A stretch of DNA of 64,000 bases from Anaerolineaceae bacterium (GCA_002702705.1 PABH01000069.1:1-64000), one strand, 5' to 3'. Counted from the first letter of the stretch, positions 51,943-62,105 are shown. The notes: generated by a model from the sequence alone, not told the origin. Translations and numbers: made by a program.

Positions 51943-53018
51943 GCAGTGTCCGAATTATGACACGGGATTTTTCTAACCCGCTGACTCTGCCACCAGTGGA
52001 ATTAAAACCGGTGCGTTATGCTGCCCATGCGATTGGTGGGCCAAAAACCGCAGAGATTGCCGTCACGGCCGTGGATGGTGACAGCCGAGGAATTTGGGAG
52101 CTGCTGGAGTGGCTGCGCTGCCCGGTTGAAATTTATGATAAAAACGAAAGCTGCGTGTGGTGGGGGTATGTGGCTGGTGTGACAATCAATGTGGGTGCAA
52201 TCAGTGTGAGTGTCAGCCTGGATAGCATGAGCAACCGGGTGGCTGCCATGTACAGCACAGCTGAGAATCAAAAAGCGACCACGGACTGGGTACAGGATGA
52301 TGCCAGTGTCTCTGTTTATGGCACAAAAGAGATCCTGCTGACCAGCTCGATCATTGGTGTGGATATGGCTGAGTATATCCGCGATGTGATGTTAAGTTTT
52401 GCAAAAAAACCGGTCTCGGGGCGCGAGATTGGAGATGCCGGTGAGATCAGTGCCAGCCTGGAATGCCGCGGCTGGTGGAGCACATTGGATTGGAAATATT
52501 ACAGCGCGATTGATGGCACCGCTGTGGATACGGTGAACCAGATCGCCAATATGGTGACGGCCTGCGGCCAGTTTTTGATCGGAACGGAAATTAAAGGCGG
52601 TAACGGATTGTACTGTTCACCGTTCAGGGATGGAACCAATACCGCTTTGTTTGAAATCATCGAACTGCTGAATGTTGGAGATGGATCCGGTAACCGGCTT
52701 TTGGCGACGGTAACCAAAAGCCGAGAAGTTGTTGTGAATGTTGAACCAACTTTAAACACAAACAATATTGGCATTTTTATAAAGGAAAATGGCAGCGTGG
52801 AAGACAAGTGGGGCAACCCAGCTTATGCGAGTGCCTGCCCGGTGGGAGTCTGGGCACAGCTGAAGGATGTGATTCCGGGCAGTTTGGATTTTGGATTATT
52901 AGCCGACCCGACCGTGTTTTTTGTGGAAGAGGCTGAATTTGATGTGGAAAAAGAACGGTATTACCCGCTCGCCAAGGGTCAATCTACCAGTATTGGAACA
53001 CGAATTAACGAGGGCTAG
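51939..53018 (+). CDS. Tail tip / baseplate hub-like protein
   Basis: The 359-residue protein is rich in beta strands (CVWWGYVAGVTINVGAISVS), with the hub-like segment WWSTLDWKYYSAIDG and a C-terminal region VEEAEFDVEKERYYPLA. Its place after the distal tail gene suggests the hub that initiates tail assembly. Overlaps the upstream gene by 4 bp; the fibre gene follows directly. Confidence 0.6.
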   Translation: MSSVRIMTRDFSNPLTLPPVELKPVRYAAHAIGGPKTAEIAVTAVDGDSRGIWELLEWLRCPVEIYDKNESCVWWGYVAGVTINVGAISVSVSLDSMSNRVAAMYSTAENQKATTDWVQDDASVSVYGTKEILLTSSIIGVDMAEYIRDVMLSFAKKPVSGREIGDAGEISASLECRGWWSTLDWKYYSAIDGTAVDTVNQIANMVTACGQFLIGTEIKGGNGLYCSPFRDGTNTALFEIIELLNVGDGSGNRLLATVTKSREVVVNVEPTLNTNNIGIFIKENGSVEDKWGNPAYASACPVGVWAQLKDVIPGSLDFGLLADPTVFFVEEAEFDVEKERYYPLAKGQSTSIGTRINEG

Positions 53019-55280
53019 ATGGAATCATTAAAGTTAGGTGAACTCTTTCAAAAATTACGGCCACGGATATTGGATCTGATCAGTCTAAGCGGCGGCGGGC
53101 CGGGTCCCTTCGCATCCAGTCCGCATGATCTGAACGGTGCCCATCACAGCGGCACCCTGGCTGATGCACAGATGCCGACTGCGTTATTACGCGACGGCAG
53201 CCGCAGCCTGTTGGGAAACCTGGCAGTGGCTGAGGGAAAAACGATTGACGGCGTGGATCTGAGTGCCCATGCTTCAAATGCAGCGGCACACCATGAGCCG
53301 GTTACGATCTTGGATACCAGTTCAATCAATTTAAGTTTATCTGGCCAGCAAATAAGTGGGTCGGTGATCGCATCTTCAGATGTGCGTGGTGCAAGTTCTG
53401 AACACGTTCTTAAGGGGGATTCATCGGGTGGTCTTAAATTGCAAACTTTGACACTGGCTGGAGATTTGATAGTTGATACCGATCTTTTGGTGGTAGATCA
53501 ATCCGTCGGAAATATTGGTATCAACTGTTTGCCTGATTCCCAGTTTGATCTTGATATTGCCGGAAACCTGAGAGCTCAAGGTTGGATCGTTGGAAAACAC
53601 GCCCTACAACTTCCGGATGCGCTGATGATTTGCCATTATGACGGACCAAGACCATATGAGCGTGATTTTTCCGGAGATGCCACTGGGCACATGGGTCAGA
53701 AAGCAACAATTGAAGGAGGGGTTAGTTTTCGACCAGGAAAGTTTGGTAAAGCGGTTCAGGTTGCGGAGGGTGGAACAAATAAATTCGTAAACCCAAGTTT
53801 TGAAACAGGTGTGACTGGATGGTCTTTACCAGTTGGTTCAAATACAATAACCCAGTCAAATGAAGAAGCTTTATTTGGTTCTTACTCGATGAAAGCAACA
53901 TATCAAGATACAACAACCCTAACATTTGAAACCATAGTTTTAACAGCCACAGCACATACGTTTTCAGCGTATCTATTCATACCAGAAGATTTTGATGGTA
54001 CAGGGGTCCAAATAGCAGCGAATCAGTTTGCTGGCATTACAGGCGTGACATCTTGTGATGCAGACATGAGCAAAAAGGGTGAGTGGCAAAGGCTTGCTTT
54101 TACAGCTACTCCAAACGCAGGAGATTTAACGGGTAACTTCGTTGTCGTTATTACAGGTACGCCCCCCACCGCAGGAAAATATATATTTATAGACGGTGTA
54201 CAGTGTGAAGACAAAGCTTATGCTACACCATATTTTGATGGTTCAATGCCTGGATGTGCTTGGACTGATGCGGCACATGCAAGTACGAGTACAAGAACAG
54301 CTGGGAAATTAAGCTATTCAATCCAAATGACAAATGAGTATTCTACTTGCTTTTGGTTTAATACAACCACTCCTCTAGCAGATTACCCAAATTATGCTCG
54401 TATTTATACCTGGTATAAGGATTCAAATAATAAAACAGAAATAATTTTAAATCACGTTGGTGATCAGTTTTATTTGTATAGGTACGTGGATGGAGTTCAA
54501 AATAGTATATTTTCGAATGATTTTACTTTTGACGACAATATTTGGGTGCACATTGCAGTCACATTTGATGGAACTGACACCAAACTTTATATTAATGGTG
54601 AATTTATTACTTATGAAACCGAACCCCATTTATACACTAACTTTCCCGACACACTTTATATAGGAACGAACGAATTAGGTCAACAGCCTTTTAGAGCACT
54701 TGTAGATGACCTAGCTATCTTTGACCGCGCTCTGACCGCAGATGAAATCCGGGCGATTTATGAAAGTAATGCACCTGTGTTTGCAGAAACCAGTGCATGG
54801 ACTTGGCGAACCCCGGATGGTGGCAGCTGGATGGATGAGAGCGGAATCAATTTAAAGGGGTTATCTTTTGCCACATCTTCACCAGGATCCCAAACTCTTG
54901 ATTGGGTAACTGAGGATAAAGAGTATATCGGTGGTTTGATGGGTATCCATACTTCGACAACGTATGAACTCCAAATGCAAGCATACGGTGGACCTGGCAG
55001 CATCGGAAAAGATGGAATTATCACTCTCAAAACCTGGATGAATGCAGCAGCTCCCTATAGTGAGCTTTACGCGATATTGAATCCGAAGTTTGGATTATAC
55101 ATATCAAAATCAGGATCAGCATTAGGAAATCTGCTGGTCGATGGATATTTAGCTATTCTGGATGGAGTGAGTGCTCCATCTCCCATTGTGAATCACGCGG
55201 TCATTTACGTTGATAGTGCAGATGGCGATCTGAAAATCAAATTTAGTGATGGTACAACAAAAACGATTGTGACAGATTAG
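53019..55280 (+). CDS. Tail fibre / receptor-binding protein with CBM- and LamG-like domains
   Basis: In the 753-residue protein, the N-terminus (about 1-235) is conserved in style and GC-rich. Residues about 245-410 form a carbohydrate-binding-type domain (NPSFETGVTGWSLP ... FIDGVQCED). Residues about 430-585 form a LamG/concanavalin-like domain (WVHIAVTFDGTDTKLYINGE, VDDLAIFDRALTADEIRA). The C-terminus has a fibre-like end. The middle is clearly AT-richer than both ends, which suggests a swapped host-range module. It probably binds sugars on the host envelope. Confidence 0.8.
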   Translation: MESLKLGELFQKLRPRILDLISLSGGGPGPFASSPHDLNGAHHSGTLADAQMPTALLRDGSRSLLGNLAVAEGKTIDGVDLSAHASNAAAHHEPVTILDTSSINLSLSGQQISGSVIASSDVRGASSEHVLKGDSSGGLKLQTLTLAGDLIVDTDLLVVDQSVGNIGINCLPDSQFDLDIAGNLRAQGWIVGKHALQLPDALMICHYDGPRPYERDFSGDATGHMGQKATIEGGVSFRPGKFGKAVQVAEGGTNKFVNPSFETGVTGWSLPVGSNTITQSNEEALFGSYSMKATYQDTTTLTFETIVLTATAHTFSAYLFIPEDFDGTGVQIAANQFAGITGVTSCDADMSKKGEWQRLAFTATPNAGDLTGNFVVVITGTPPTAGKYIFIDGVQCEDKAYATPYFDGSMPGCAWTDAAHASTSTRTAGKLSYSIQMTNEYSTCFWFNTTTPLADYPNYARIYTWYKDSNNKTEIILNHVGDQFYLYRYVDGVQNSIFSNDFTFDDNIWVHIAVTFDGTDTKLYINGEFITYETEPHLYTNFPDTLYIGTNELGQQPFRALVDDLAIFDRALTADEIRAIYESNAPVFAETSAWTWRTPDGGSWMDESGINLKGLSFATSSPGSQTLDWVTEDKEYIGGLMGIHTSTTYELQMQAYGGPGSIGKDGIITLKTWMNAAAPYSELYAILNPKFGLYISKSGSALGNLLVDGYLAILDGVSAPSPIVNHAVIYVDSADGDLKIKFSDGTTKTIVTD

Positions 55281-55288
55281 GAGAGAAG

Positions 55289-55471
55289 ATGAAAAAAATG
55301 ACACCACAAGAGGCACTTAGTATTTTAGATCAGGCTGCCAGCCGTGCACAGTTGAGCCGGGCGGATCATGTGGCCGTGCAGCAGGCCGTACAGGTTTTGG
55401 CTGAGGTGATCCACCCGCAGGGTGCAAGCCGGCCAAAAGAAGAACAAAAAAAGGAGCAAAAGAATGAGTAG
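55289..55471 (+). CDS. Small phage protein with basic tail
   Basis: The 60-residue protein has a helical domain (MTPQEALSILDQAASRAQLS) and a Lys/Glu/Gln tail. It ends inside the start of the next gene, which it overlaps by 8 bp. Function unknown. Confidence 0.6.
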   Translation: MKKMTPQEALSILDQAASRAQLSRADHVAVQQAVQVLAEVIHPQGASRPKEEQKKEQKNE

Positions 55472-56324
55472 AAATCGTTTACCAAAGGGGAAAGGTTTTT
55501 TTATTTGGGGCATCAAAACCACTGAAAGTGGGGATCCTCAAAAGATGGCAGCAGAAGCAAAACGGCTGGGGTTGGGGCATGTGCTGCTGCATATCCATGA
55601 TGGGTATTTGGGAGAAAAGTCTGTTTTTTATGGTGCGGATCTGACCCCGTTTATCAAAGCATTTTCCGACGTCGGAATCGAATGCTGGGGCTGGGGCGCG
55701 GTGTATCGCTCCACCTGGTTAAGCGGTGCCAAGCGGGTGGTGGAGGCCTTCGCCCGTCATCCGGCGCTGGTGGGGTATATCATCGATGCTGAGGGACCAA
55801 TATCCTTCAGTCCGGAAGAATCCAAAAAGCTCTGTGTTTATATTAGGGACCAGCTGCCCAATATCCCGATTGGGTTATCCAGCCACCGGTTTCCAAATTT
55901 GCACGGTGAAATCTCTTGGGATATCTTTCGTGAATACTGCGATTTTGATATGCCGCAAGTTTACTGGGAACAGGCATCCAATGCACGTTCTCAATTGATT
56001 GAAAGTTATACCCAGTTTCAAAAGATGAAAAAGAAATTACCATTCATCCCCACCGGTCCGATTTATAAAAATAATGGCTGGGCGCCGACCGTGGCACAGA
56101 TCGATGAGTTTTTACGGGCATCCAAAGACCTTGGTTTTCCGGCCGTCAATATGTGGGTGTGGTACCAGGCAAAACGGGATCTGCGAGATGTGTATGAATA
56201 TTTTGGCCAATTTGATTATGGCGGCGGGGCTGTTGTGCCTCCAGTACCCGGTGTGGATGTAACACCGGAATTGGATGCGATTGAAGCATCCGTTTTGGCT
56301 ATTCGTGAGAAGATGAGCGGATAG
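55464..56324 (+). CDS. TIM-barrel glycoside-hydrolase-like protein, candidate endolysin
   Basis: The start is the ATG at 55464 with AAGGAG upstream. The 286-residue protein begins KGKGFFIWGIKTTESGD and reads as a TIM barrel: HVLLHIHDG, ECWGWGAVYRS, LVGYIIDAEG with an acidic pair where lysozyme-type barrels have theirs, IGLSSHRFP and VNMWVWYQAKRDL. A short Pro-rich linker and C-terminal helix follow. As the last late gene it is a likely cell-wall hydrolase; the exact family is not certain. Confidence 0.65.
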   Translation: MSRNRLPKGKGFFIWGIKTTESGDPQKMAAEAKRLGLGHVLLHIHDGYLGEKSVFYGADLTPFIKAFSDVGIECWGWGAVYRSTWLSGAKRVVEAFARHPALVGYIIDAEGPISFSPEESKKLCVYIRDQLPNIPIGLSSHRFPNLHGEISWDIFREYCDFDMPQVYWEQASNARSQLIESYTQFQKMKKKLPFIPTGPIYKNNGWAPTVAQIDEFLRASKDLGFPAVNMWVWYQAKRDLRDVYEYFGQFDYGGGAVVPPVPGVDVTPELDAIEASVLAIREKMSG

Positions 56325-56347
56325 CGCGTCTGTTTTCTCCTCCTTGA

Positions 56348-56378
56348 AAAACCCCCAGGTCAATCACCCGGGGGTTTT
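56348..56378 (+). terminator. End of the late operon
   Basis: AAAACCCCC (56348-56356) and GGGGGTTTT (56370-56378) with an inner GGT/ACC pair form a strong stem. It separates the late genes from the HTH/integrase pair. Confidence 0.85.
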
Positions 56379-56391
56379 GAGTACCAGTTAG

Positions 56392-56423
56392 TTATCGAAA
56401 CATATTAATTAATTATCGAAACA
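56392..56423. promoter_or_regulatory. Direct repeat upstream of the HTH/integrase genes
   Basis: TTATCGAAACA occurs at 56392-56402 and again at 56413-56423, exactly 21 bp apart (two helix turns). It may be a binding site for the HTH protein next to it or an arm-type site of the integrase. Confidence 0.5.
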
Positions 56424-56482
56424 AGAAATTTTGTTCTGGGATGTTATTCTATAACCAGTCCGATCCACTGTAAGGAGATTTT

Positions 56483-56902
56483 ATGGAAAAACGAAAACCG
56501 CTATTAAAGCGCGAACAAATAATAAAATTGCAACGGCTGTTAGATATGATGTATAAACCGAGTGAGATTGCAGATGAAATTGGGGTAAATGTTTATACCA
56601 TTTGGCGGTCTTACTTGCCTGCTGGGGCTCCACATGATCGGGACAAATCCGGAAACATCTGGATACATGGTCCATCGTTCCGAGAGTGGGCGTTAACTCA
56701 AGCAGGTTTACGGAAAAGGAAAAAACACGAATTGCAGCCGGATGAAGCATGGTGTATGAAATGCAATAAACCAGTAAAAATTAACAATGGTAAAGAACGG
56801 CCTATCAATAAACATACTGGCTTGTTGCAAGGAAAATGTGCATTATGTGGAGCAAAAGTTAATCGACTGACCGCAAATGGAAGTAAGGAAGGGAAAAAAT
56901 GA
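56483..56902 (+). CDS. HTH and zinc-ribbon protein next to the integrase
   Basis: In the 139-residue protein, a helix-turn-helix (about 22-50, MYKPSEIADEIGVNVYTIWR) is followed by a basic linker and a four-cysteine ribbon (CMKC ... CALCG). It overlaps the integrase by 4 bp. Small DNA-binding proteins in this place often act as directionality factors or integrase regulators, which is inferred here. Confidence 0.65.
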   Translation: MEKRKPLLKREQIIKLQRLLDMMYKPSEIADEIGVNVYTIWRSYLPAGAPHDRDKSGNIWIHGPSFREWALTQAGLRKRKKHELQPDEAWCMKCNKPVKINNGKERPINKHTGLLQGKCALCGAKVNRLTANGSKEGKK

Positions 56903-57996
56903 TTAATCGAAAAAACTATGCCGATGTACTCTATTACCTGGATTATTCGCGACGTGTGCTGCAGCTCGCAGATGCATCAATCCATAACATCCGCGGATAC
57001 CTCCGGCACCTGTTGGAATGGGCAGATGAAAGATCTTTTGATTCTGCAAAGGAGATTGATCCAAGTTTTCCGGTTTATTTGTTGTCAGCGAGAAACTCGG
57101 GTGGGGAGGGGCAACTGGCGCCATCTACAATGAAAAAAACGTGCGAGTATGCCCGTCGTTTTTTTGATTTCTGCAGAAATGAATGGCCAAAAAAGTATAA
57201 AAATCTGTCACTAAATTGGATTGATACGATACGACCGCCGCGTTCCAAAGGAATGCACAGTGAACTTCAGCAGCATGATTTTTATGATTTTGAATCTATT
57301 CAAAAAATTGCTGCTCTGGTGCCTGAGAGTTTGCGAGAAGAACGGGATATTGCAGCGGCGTGTTATCTTTACTTATCAGGCATGCGGGCAGATGCGTTTA
57401 TCTCAATGCCAATCAAAGCCGTTGATATGCAAAGCCACCGGGTAAGCCAGCTGCCAAAATTGGGCGTCAGGACAAAAAATCATAAAGCAGCCATCACAAC
57501 ACTTTTACCAATCCAGGCATTGATCGATATCTGTGATCAATGGAATGATAAGGTGCGGGCAAACTTGCCAGATGATGCATTGTGGTATGCACCGATCAAA
57601 GGAGATGGAGAAAATTTATTGTATAGATCCTATGCCAGTAAAGGCCGCCGTCGAATGCTGGAAAAGGGAATAAAGAATCTTTGCAAAAAAACGGGGATTG
57701 AATATAAATCCCCACACAAATTTCGACATGGGCACGTTGTGTTTGCATTATCACGAGTGAAGGACATGGCAGAGCTGAAAGCGGTCAGTCAGAATGTTAT
57801 GCACTCGTCGGTTGGGATCACAGATTCAATTTATGGGAATCTGGTAGATGATAAGGTCCATAGTGTGATTTCAAATATTGGGGTGGAAAAGAAAAAAGAG
57901 ACACCAAATCTTGAAAATCTAGTGTCTCTTTTCACGCAGATGATCCGGGAAAATCCCGGTCTCATCAGTGGACAGGATTTTCACAATGAAGGTTAA
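56899..57996 (+). CDS. Tyrosine integrase of the element
   Basis: In the 365-residue protein, an N-terminal SAM-like core-binding domain (about 15-110) precedes a complete catalytic domain: R163 in SGMRADAF, H273 and R276 in SPHKFRHGH, H302 in MHSSVG and Y312 in DSIYG. The gene lies 12 bp from the tRNA 3' end and points toward it. Bases 57,894-57,932 inside it form a perfect hairpin that can terminate the tRNA transcript. Confidence 0.93.
   Translation: MINRKNYADVLYYLDYSRRVLQLADASIHNIRGYLRHLLEWADERSFDSAKEIDPSFPVYLLSARNSGGEGQLAPSTMKKTCEYARRFFDFCRNEWPKKYKNLSLNWIDTIRPPRSKGMHSELQQHDFYDFESIQKIAALVPESLREERDIAAACYLYLSGMRADAFISMPIKAVDMQSHRVSQLPKLGVRTKNHKAAITTLLPIQALIDICDQWNDKVRANLPDDALWYAPIKGDGENLLYRSYASKGRRRMLEKGIKNLCKKTGIEYKSPHKFRHGHVVFALSRVKDMAELKAVSQNVMHSSVGITDSIYGNLVDDKVHSVISNIGVEKKKETPNLENLVSLFTQMIRENPGLISGQDFHNEG
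57891..57932 (-). terminator. Terminator inside the integrase gene, serving tRNA-Val
   Basis: AAAAGAGACAC (57894-57904) and GTGTCTCTTTT (57922-57932) form an 11-bp perfect stem. On the minus strand six Us follow it. It is placed 77 nt after the tRNA 3' end and resembles the stranded original terminator (GACAC/GTGTC stem). Confidence 0.7.
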
Positions 57997-58008
57997 ACCC
58001 TGTATTTT

Positions 58009-58085
<77 letters not shown>

Positions 58086-58109
58086 TCGTGTTCGTCATTA
58101 TAGCAAAAA

Positions 58110-58142
58110 AACTGAAAAGTGAATAGTGAAAAGAAAAAAACG
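58110..58142. repeat. GTGAAAAG-type A-rich repeat
   Basis: ACTGAAAAGTGAATAGTGAAAAG followed by more A-rich sequence resembles the repeats at 25,729 and 27,142 inside the element. No gene is present between the tRNA and the gyrA promoter. Confidence 0.5.
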
Positions 58143-58234
58143 AAAATCAAATAATATGCGTGTAGATAGAAAAAACCGTTAAATTGGCGGAATTTTGCCT
58201 TAAATTTGAATTTTCAGGTGAAAAATCTTGTTCA

Positions 58235-58243
58235 TGGTATAAT
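58235..58243 (+). promoter_or_regulatory. gyrA promoter, extended -10
   Basis: TGGTATAAT at 58235-58243 is an extended -10 element. No good -35 hexamer is seen at the proper distance, which is common for extended -10 promoters. The gyrA start at 58317 follows a GGAGG ribosome-binding site. Confidence 0.55.
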
Positions 58244-58316
58244 AAAAGTTTGAAAAATGAAAATCGGCCGTGTTTTTGGCCTTTAAATAAACACGGTTTT
58301 CGGAGGAAATACAATT

Positions 58317-60902
58317 ATGGAAATTGGCAAGATTAAGATGGTGGATATTGATAACGAGATGCGCACGGCGTATCTCGATTATGCGATGAGTGTCATCGTT
58401 TCACGAGCCCTGCCGGATGCGAGGGATGGCTTAAAGCCGGTCCACCGCCGCATTTTGTTCGCCATGCACGATATGGGTATTCGGGCAAATTCATCTTATA
58501 AAAAGTCGGCTCGTATTGTGGGTGAAGTGTTAGGTAAGTATCACCCGCATGGCGACTCCGCCGTGTATGAAGCCATGGCCCGTATGGCGCAGGATTTTTC
58601 AATGCGTTATATGATGGTGGATGGTCAGGGTAACTTTGGTTCCATTGATGGTGATTCCCCGGCTGCCATGCGTTATACCGAAGCCCGCCTGGCCCAAATG
58701 GCAGAGGAAATGCTTTCGGATATTAATAAAAATACGATTGATTTTGCAGAGAACTTTGACGGTTCCTTAAAAGAACCGGTGGTTTTACCGGCTCGATTGC
58801 CAAATTTACTGCTAAACGGTTCTTCCGGGATCGCGGTGGGTATGGCGACCAATATTCCACCTCATAATCTAAAAGAACTGGTGGAAGCGATCAAGTACTT
58901 AATTGATCATTATGACGAGATGGAAGATGTTACGGTTGAAGACCTGATGCAGTTTTTGTCCGGACCTGATTTTCCAACAGGCGGTATGATCATTGGGAAA
59001 GAATCGATTATTTCCGCATATTCAACCGGGCGGGGCCGCCTGGTTGTGCGCGGAAAAGCCATGATTGAAGAAATTCGCAATAACCGTTTTGCGATCATCA
59101 TCACCGAAATTCCATACCAGGTTAATAAAACCAGCATGATCGAACGCATTGCTTCCCTGGTGCGGGAAGGCCGCCTGGATATGGTTTCCGATATGCGTGA
59201 TGAATCGGATCGCAAGGGGATGCGGATTGTGGTGGAATTAAAACGAGGCGCCCAGCCGCAGCGTGTGTTAAATCAATTGTTTAAGTACACCCAATTACAA
59301 TCCACCTTTGGGGTGAATATGTTGGCTCTGGTGGATGGTGAACCGCGCAGCCTGCCCCTGCGCCGTATGTTGCAAATTTATATTGATCATCGGGTGGAAG
59401 TGATTACCCGCCGGACCCAGTTTGATTTGGACAAGGCCAAACACCGCGCCCATGTGTTGGAAGGTTTGTTAAAAGCGCTCTCAAACCTGGATGCGGTGAT
59501 TGAAACCATCCGCCGTGCGCCGGACGCGGATACTGCCAAAACCCATTTGATTGAACGATTTGATCTGACCGAAATTCAAGCCCAAGCCATTCTCGATTTG
59601 CAGCTGCGCCGTTTGGCAGCCTTGGAACGCCAGAAGATTGAAGACGAATATCAAGAATTAAAAGCCCATATTGCCTACCTGGAAGATTTGTTAGCCAATC
59701 CATATAAGATTTTGGCGTTGATCAAAGACGATTTGAATGAAGTTTCTGAAAAATATGGGGATGAACGCCGCACCGAGATCAGTATGGATGCCAAGGAAGA
59801 ATTGGCAGATGAAGATATGGTCCATGATGAAGCTGTCTTAATTACGATCACGGAAAAAGGCTATATCAAACGTACCCGCGCCGATGCCTACCGCATTCAA
59901 GGTCGCGGTGGCCGGGGTGTGATTGGACAATCGATGCGGGAAGAAGATGAGGTTCTGTTGATGGTGCCGGCTCGCAACCTGCACACGGTTTTGTTCTTCT
60001 CAAACCGCGGGAAAGTGTATTCGGAGCGGGTATTTAACCTGCCTGAAGCTGGCCGCACTGATCGTGGGGTTTCCATTATGAACGTTTTGGCCTTGAATCC
60101 CGGTGAACAAATTACTGCTGCCGTTTCGATTCCCAGTTTTGAAGAAGCCAAGTTCTGCACCATGGCAACCGAAAAGGGTTATATCAAACGGGTTGAGCTT
60201 TCTGAATTTGCCAGTGTGCGCCCTTCCGGTTTGATTGCGATGAGCTTAAAAGACGAAGATCAGCTTGGCTGGGTGTGTGTTACCTCCGGTGAAGACGAAG
60301 TCATGATGATGACCGCTTATGGGCGTGCCTTACGGATGGATGAAAAAGAAATTCGCTGCATGGGCCGGCCAGCTGGTGGTGTGACCGGTATCCGAATGGA
60401 TAAAGGGGATTATGTGATCGGGATGGATGTTGTTGTGGAAGGCGCTGAACTGCTGGTAATGACCGAGAAGGGATATGGCAAACGCAGCCCGCTCGATCAA
60501 TTTATGCCAAAAAGCCGTGGTTCAAAAGGTGTTTCTTCCATTGATAAACACAGCCGAAATAAAATCGGTTATCTGGCAGCAGCCCGCATTGTGGAAGAAG
60601 AGGATGAAGTGACCCTCATATCGAGCAATGGGGTCTTAATCCGGCTGGATGTGTCCGGGATTAGCTCAATGGGTCGAACGACCCGTGGTGTACGCGTAAT
60701 GGATATAAACGAAGGAGATTCCCTGGCAACGATGGCGCGGATTAACGCATCAATCTTAAAAGGGAAAGAAACGGGACAGCCTGATACAGTGACCTCGCAA
60801 GCGGAAGAAACCGGTGAAGTGGCTCAAAATGGAACACGGGTTTTGGAAGTAAGTGAACAATCAAACGAACCCAATCCGGAAGAAAATCCGGACGAAGAAT
60901 AA
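58317..60902 (+). CDS. gyrA: DNA gyrase subunit A
   Basis: Full-length protein of 861 residues. The breakage-reunion domain has the quinolone region [19 protein letters not shown] (S81, E85; the wild-type-like state) and catalytic Tyr120 in AAMRYTEAR. The C-terminal domain carries a GyrA box (QGRGGRG), which marks gyrase rather than topoisomerase IV, and ends in an acidic tail. It introduces negative supercoils together with GyrB, which is not in the window. Confidence 0.97.
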   Translation: MEIGKIKMVDIDNEMRTAYLDYAMSVIVSRALPDARDGLKPVHRRILFAMHDMGIRANSSYKKSARIVGEVLGKYHPHGDSAVYEAMARMAQDFSMRYMMVDGQGNFGSIDGDSPAAMRYTEARLAQMAEEMLSDINKNTIDFAENFDGSLKEPVVLPARLPNLLLNGSSGIAVGMATNIPPHNLKELVEAIKYLIDHYDEMEDVTVEDLMQFLSGPDFPTGGMIIGKESIISAYSTGRGRLVVRGKAMIEEIRNNRFAIIITEIPYQVNKTSMIERIASLVREGRLDMVSDMRDESDRKGMRIVVELKRGAQPQRVLNQLFKYTQLQSTFGVNMLALVDGEPRSLPLRRMLQIYIDHRVEVITRRTQFDLDKAKHRAHVLEGLLKALSNLDAVIETIRRAPDADTAKTHLIERFDLTEIQAQAILDLQLRRLAALERQKIEDEYQELKAHIAYLEDLLANPYKILALIKDDLNEVSEKYGDERRTEISMDAKEELADEDMVHDEAVLITITEKGYIKRTRADAYRIQGRGGRGVIGQSMREEDEVLLMVPARNLHTVLFFSNRGKVYSERVFNLPEAGRTDRGVSIMNVLALNPGEQITAAVSIPSFEEAKFCTMATEKGYIKRVELSEFASVRPSGLIAMSLKDEDQLGWVCVTSGEDEVMMMTAYGRALRMDEKEIRCMGRPAGGVTGIRMDKGDYVIGMDVVVEGAELLVMTEKGYGKRSPLDQFMPKSRGSKGVSSIDKHSRNKIGYLAAARIVEEEDEVTLISSNGVLIRLDVSGISSMGRTTRGVRVMDINEGDSLATMARINASILKGKETGQPDTVTSQAEETGEVAQNGTRVLEVSEQSNEPNPEENPDEE

Positions 60903-60913
60903 GTTAAAATAAC

Positions 60914-60938
60914 AAGCTCCCAATTGGGAGCTTGATTT
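60914..60938 (+). terminator. gyrA terminator
   Basis: AAGCTCCCAATTGGGAGCTT is a perfect 10-bp palindromic stem at 60914-60933, followed by GATTTTT. Confidence 0.9.
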
Positions 60939-60978
60939 TTATTATGAATGGATTTGCCCCTTACCTTAACGGAAGTAG

Positions 60979-61179
60979 TTAAGGAAGAACGATTTTACCG
61001 GTTGCAAGCAGGCAAAATGTGCCCAATACGATCACAATGATTAGCAGGAATAAGGCTACAACAAATCGTTGAACTGCTGTCATTCCCAAAAATTGTTTTT
61101 TTCTTCTCGGTCGATCCGTAGGAATGGGTTCAACCTCGGTATAAGAATTTTCAGCGGAATTTCTTAAGTCATCTAACAT
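60979..61179 (-). CDS. Small single-helix membrane protein
   Basis: In the 66-residue protein, a charged N-terminus (PTDRPRRKKQFLG) is followed by one transmembrane helix (FVVALFLLIIVIVLGTFCLL). GGAGG-like ribosome-binding site just upstream. Located 23 bp after birA on the same strand. Function unknown. Confidence 0.65.
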   Translation of the reverse strand: MLDDLRNSAENSYTEVEPIPTDRPRRKKQFLGMTAVQRFVVALFLLIIVIVLGTFCLLATGKIVLP

Positions 61180-61202
61180 TTTTATCCTCCGTACTTGTCG
61201 GG

Positions 61203-61997
61203 TTATTTTACCTGTTTTTGGCGTAGATGAACATCACCTACAGTAAATGTTTTAATTTCTTGTCCTTCGGTTCTGATCTGTAAATCTCCGTTTGGTAATA
61301 TTCCGTGAACGAATCCTGAACAGATGGTTGAACCATCATTTCCTTTAATATATACGTTTTTATCGCGAAAAGCCAGTAATTTTTCCCAGGAATTAAAAAA
61401 GATTGGTTGGGTCAGGTTTTTTCGCCAATTAAATAAAGATTGCAAAAATTGTGCCAAAAATTGGAAACGGTCGATGGGGATCTCTACATGATTTTGGATA
61501 CATGTGGCAGGATACTGTAGGTTTTCAAGAGGTGGTAAGGATTGGGGAGTAATATTGATTCCAATCCCAAGGACAATCCCGTTTAGTCGATCCCCTTCCC
61601 AGTTCGCTTCACTGAGAATACCGGCGGTTTTGGCTTCGTTGATAAGGACGTCATTGGGCCATTTAATTTCCGCTGCCAGATTATATATATTTCTTAAGAG
61701 ATCTGCTAAAGCTACACCGGCCAGCGGAGAGAATAAATAGGAAAGCTTTTTTTCTTCCGGTGTGGGTTTGAAAATAACTGATACGGCAACCGCACTACCA
61801 GGGTTGGTAACCCAGGTGCGGCTCAGGCGGCCTTTTCCACTGGATTGGTGATCCGCAAAAACAATAGCCTGATCCGGCGCACCTTGCTGCAGCCAATCCA
61901 GGGCAACCTGGTTGGTTGATCCGATTGTTTCGTAATATCGGAAGCTGCTTACCCCAACTAGGGATAGTGTTTGTTCAAAATTAACAGGTAAATTCAT
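61203..61997 (-). CDS. birA: Biotin-protein ligase without DNA-binding domain
   Basis: The 264-residue protein contains GSTNQVALDWL, DHQSSGKGRLSRTW (the biotinyl-AMP loop) and KWPNDVL, followed by GIVLGIGINI. The N-terminal helix-turn-helix of E. coli BirA is absent, so this is a class I ligase that attaches biotin to carboxylase carrier proteins but does not regulate transcription. Confidence 0.93.
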   Translation of the reverse strand: MNLPVNFEQTLSLVGVSSFRYYETIGSTNQVALDWLQQGAPDQAIVFADHQSSGKGRLSRTWVTNPGSAVAVSVIFKPTPEEKKLSYLFSPLAGVALADLLRNIYNLAAEIKWPNDVLINEAKTAGILSEANWEGDRLNGIVLGIGINITPQSLPPLENLQYPATCIQNHVEIPIDRFQFLAQFLQSLFNWRKNLTQPIFFNSWEKLLAFRDKNVYIKGNDGSTICSGFVHGILPNGDLQIRTEGQEIKTFTVGDVHLRQKQVK

Positions 61998-62105
61998 AAG
62001 TTGAATTGTACCGCTTTCCCGAAAATTAATCTGAAAAATTAATCGTTTTCCAGGTTTGACTCTGGGTCATTAAAAGTGTCTAATTAATAATGAAAGGAGC
62101 GTGTA

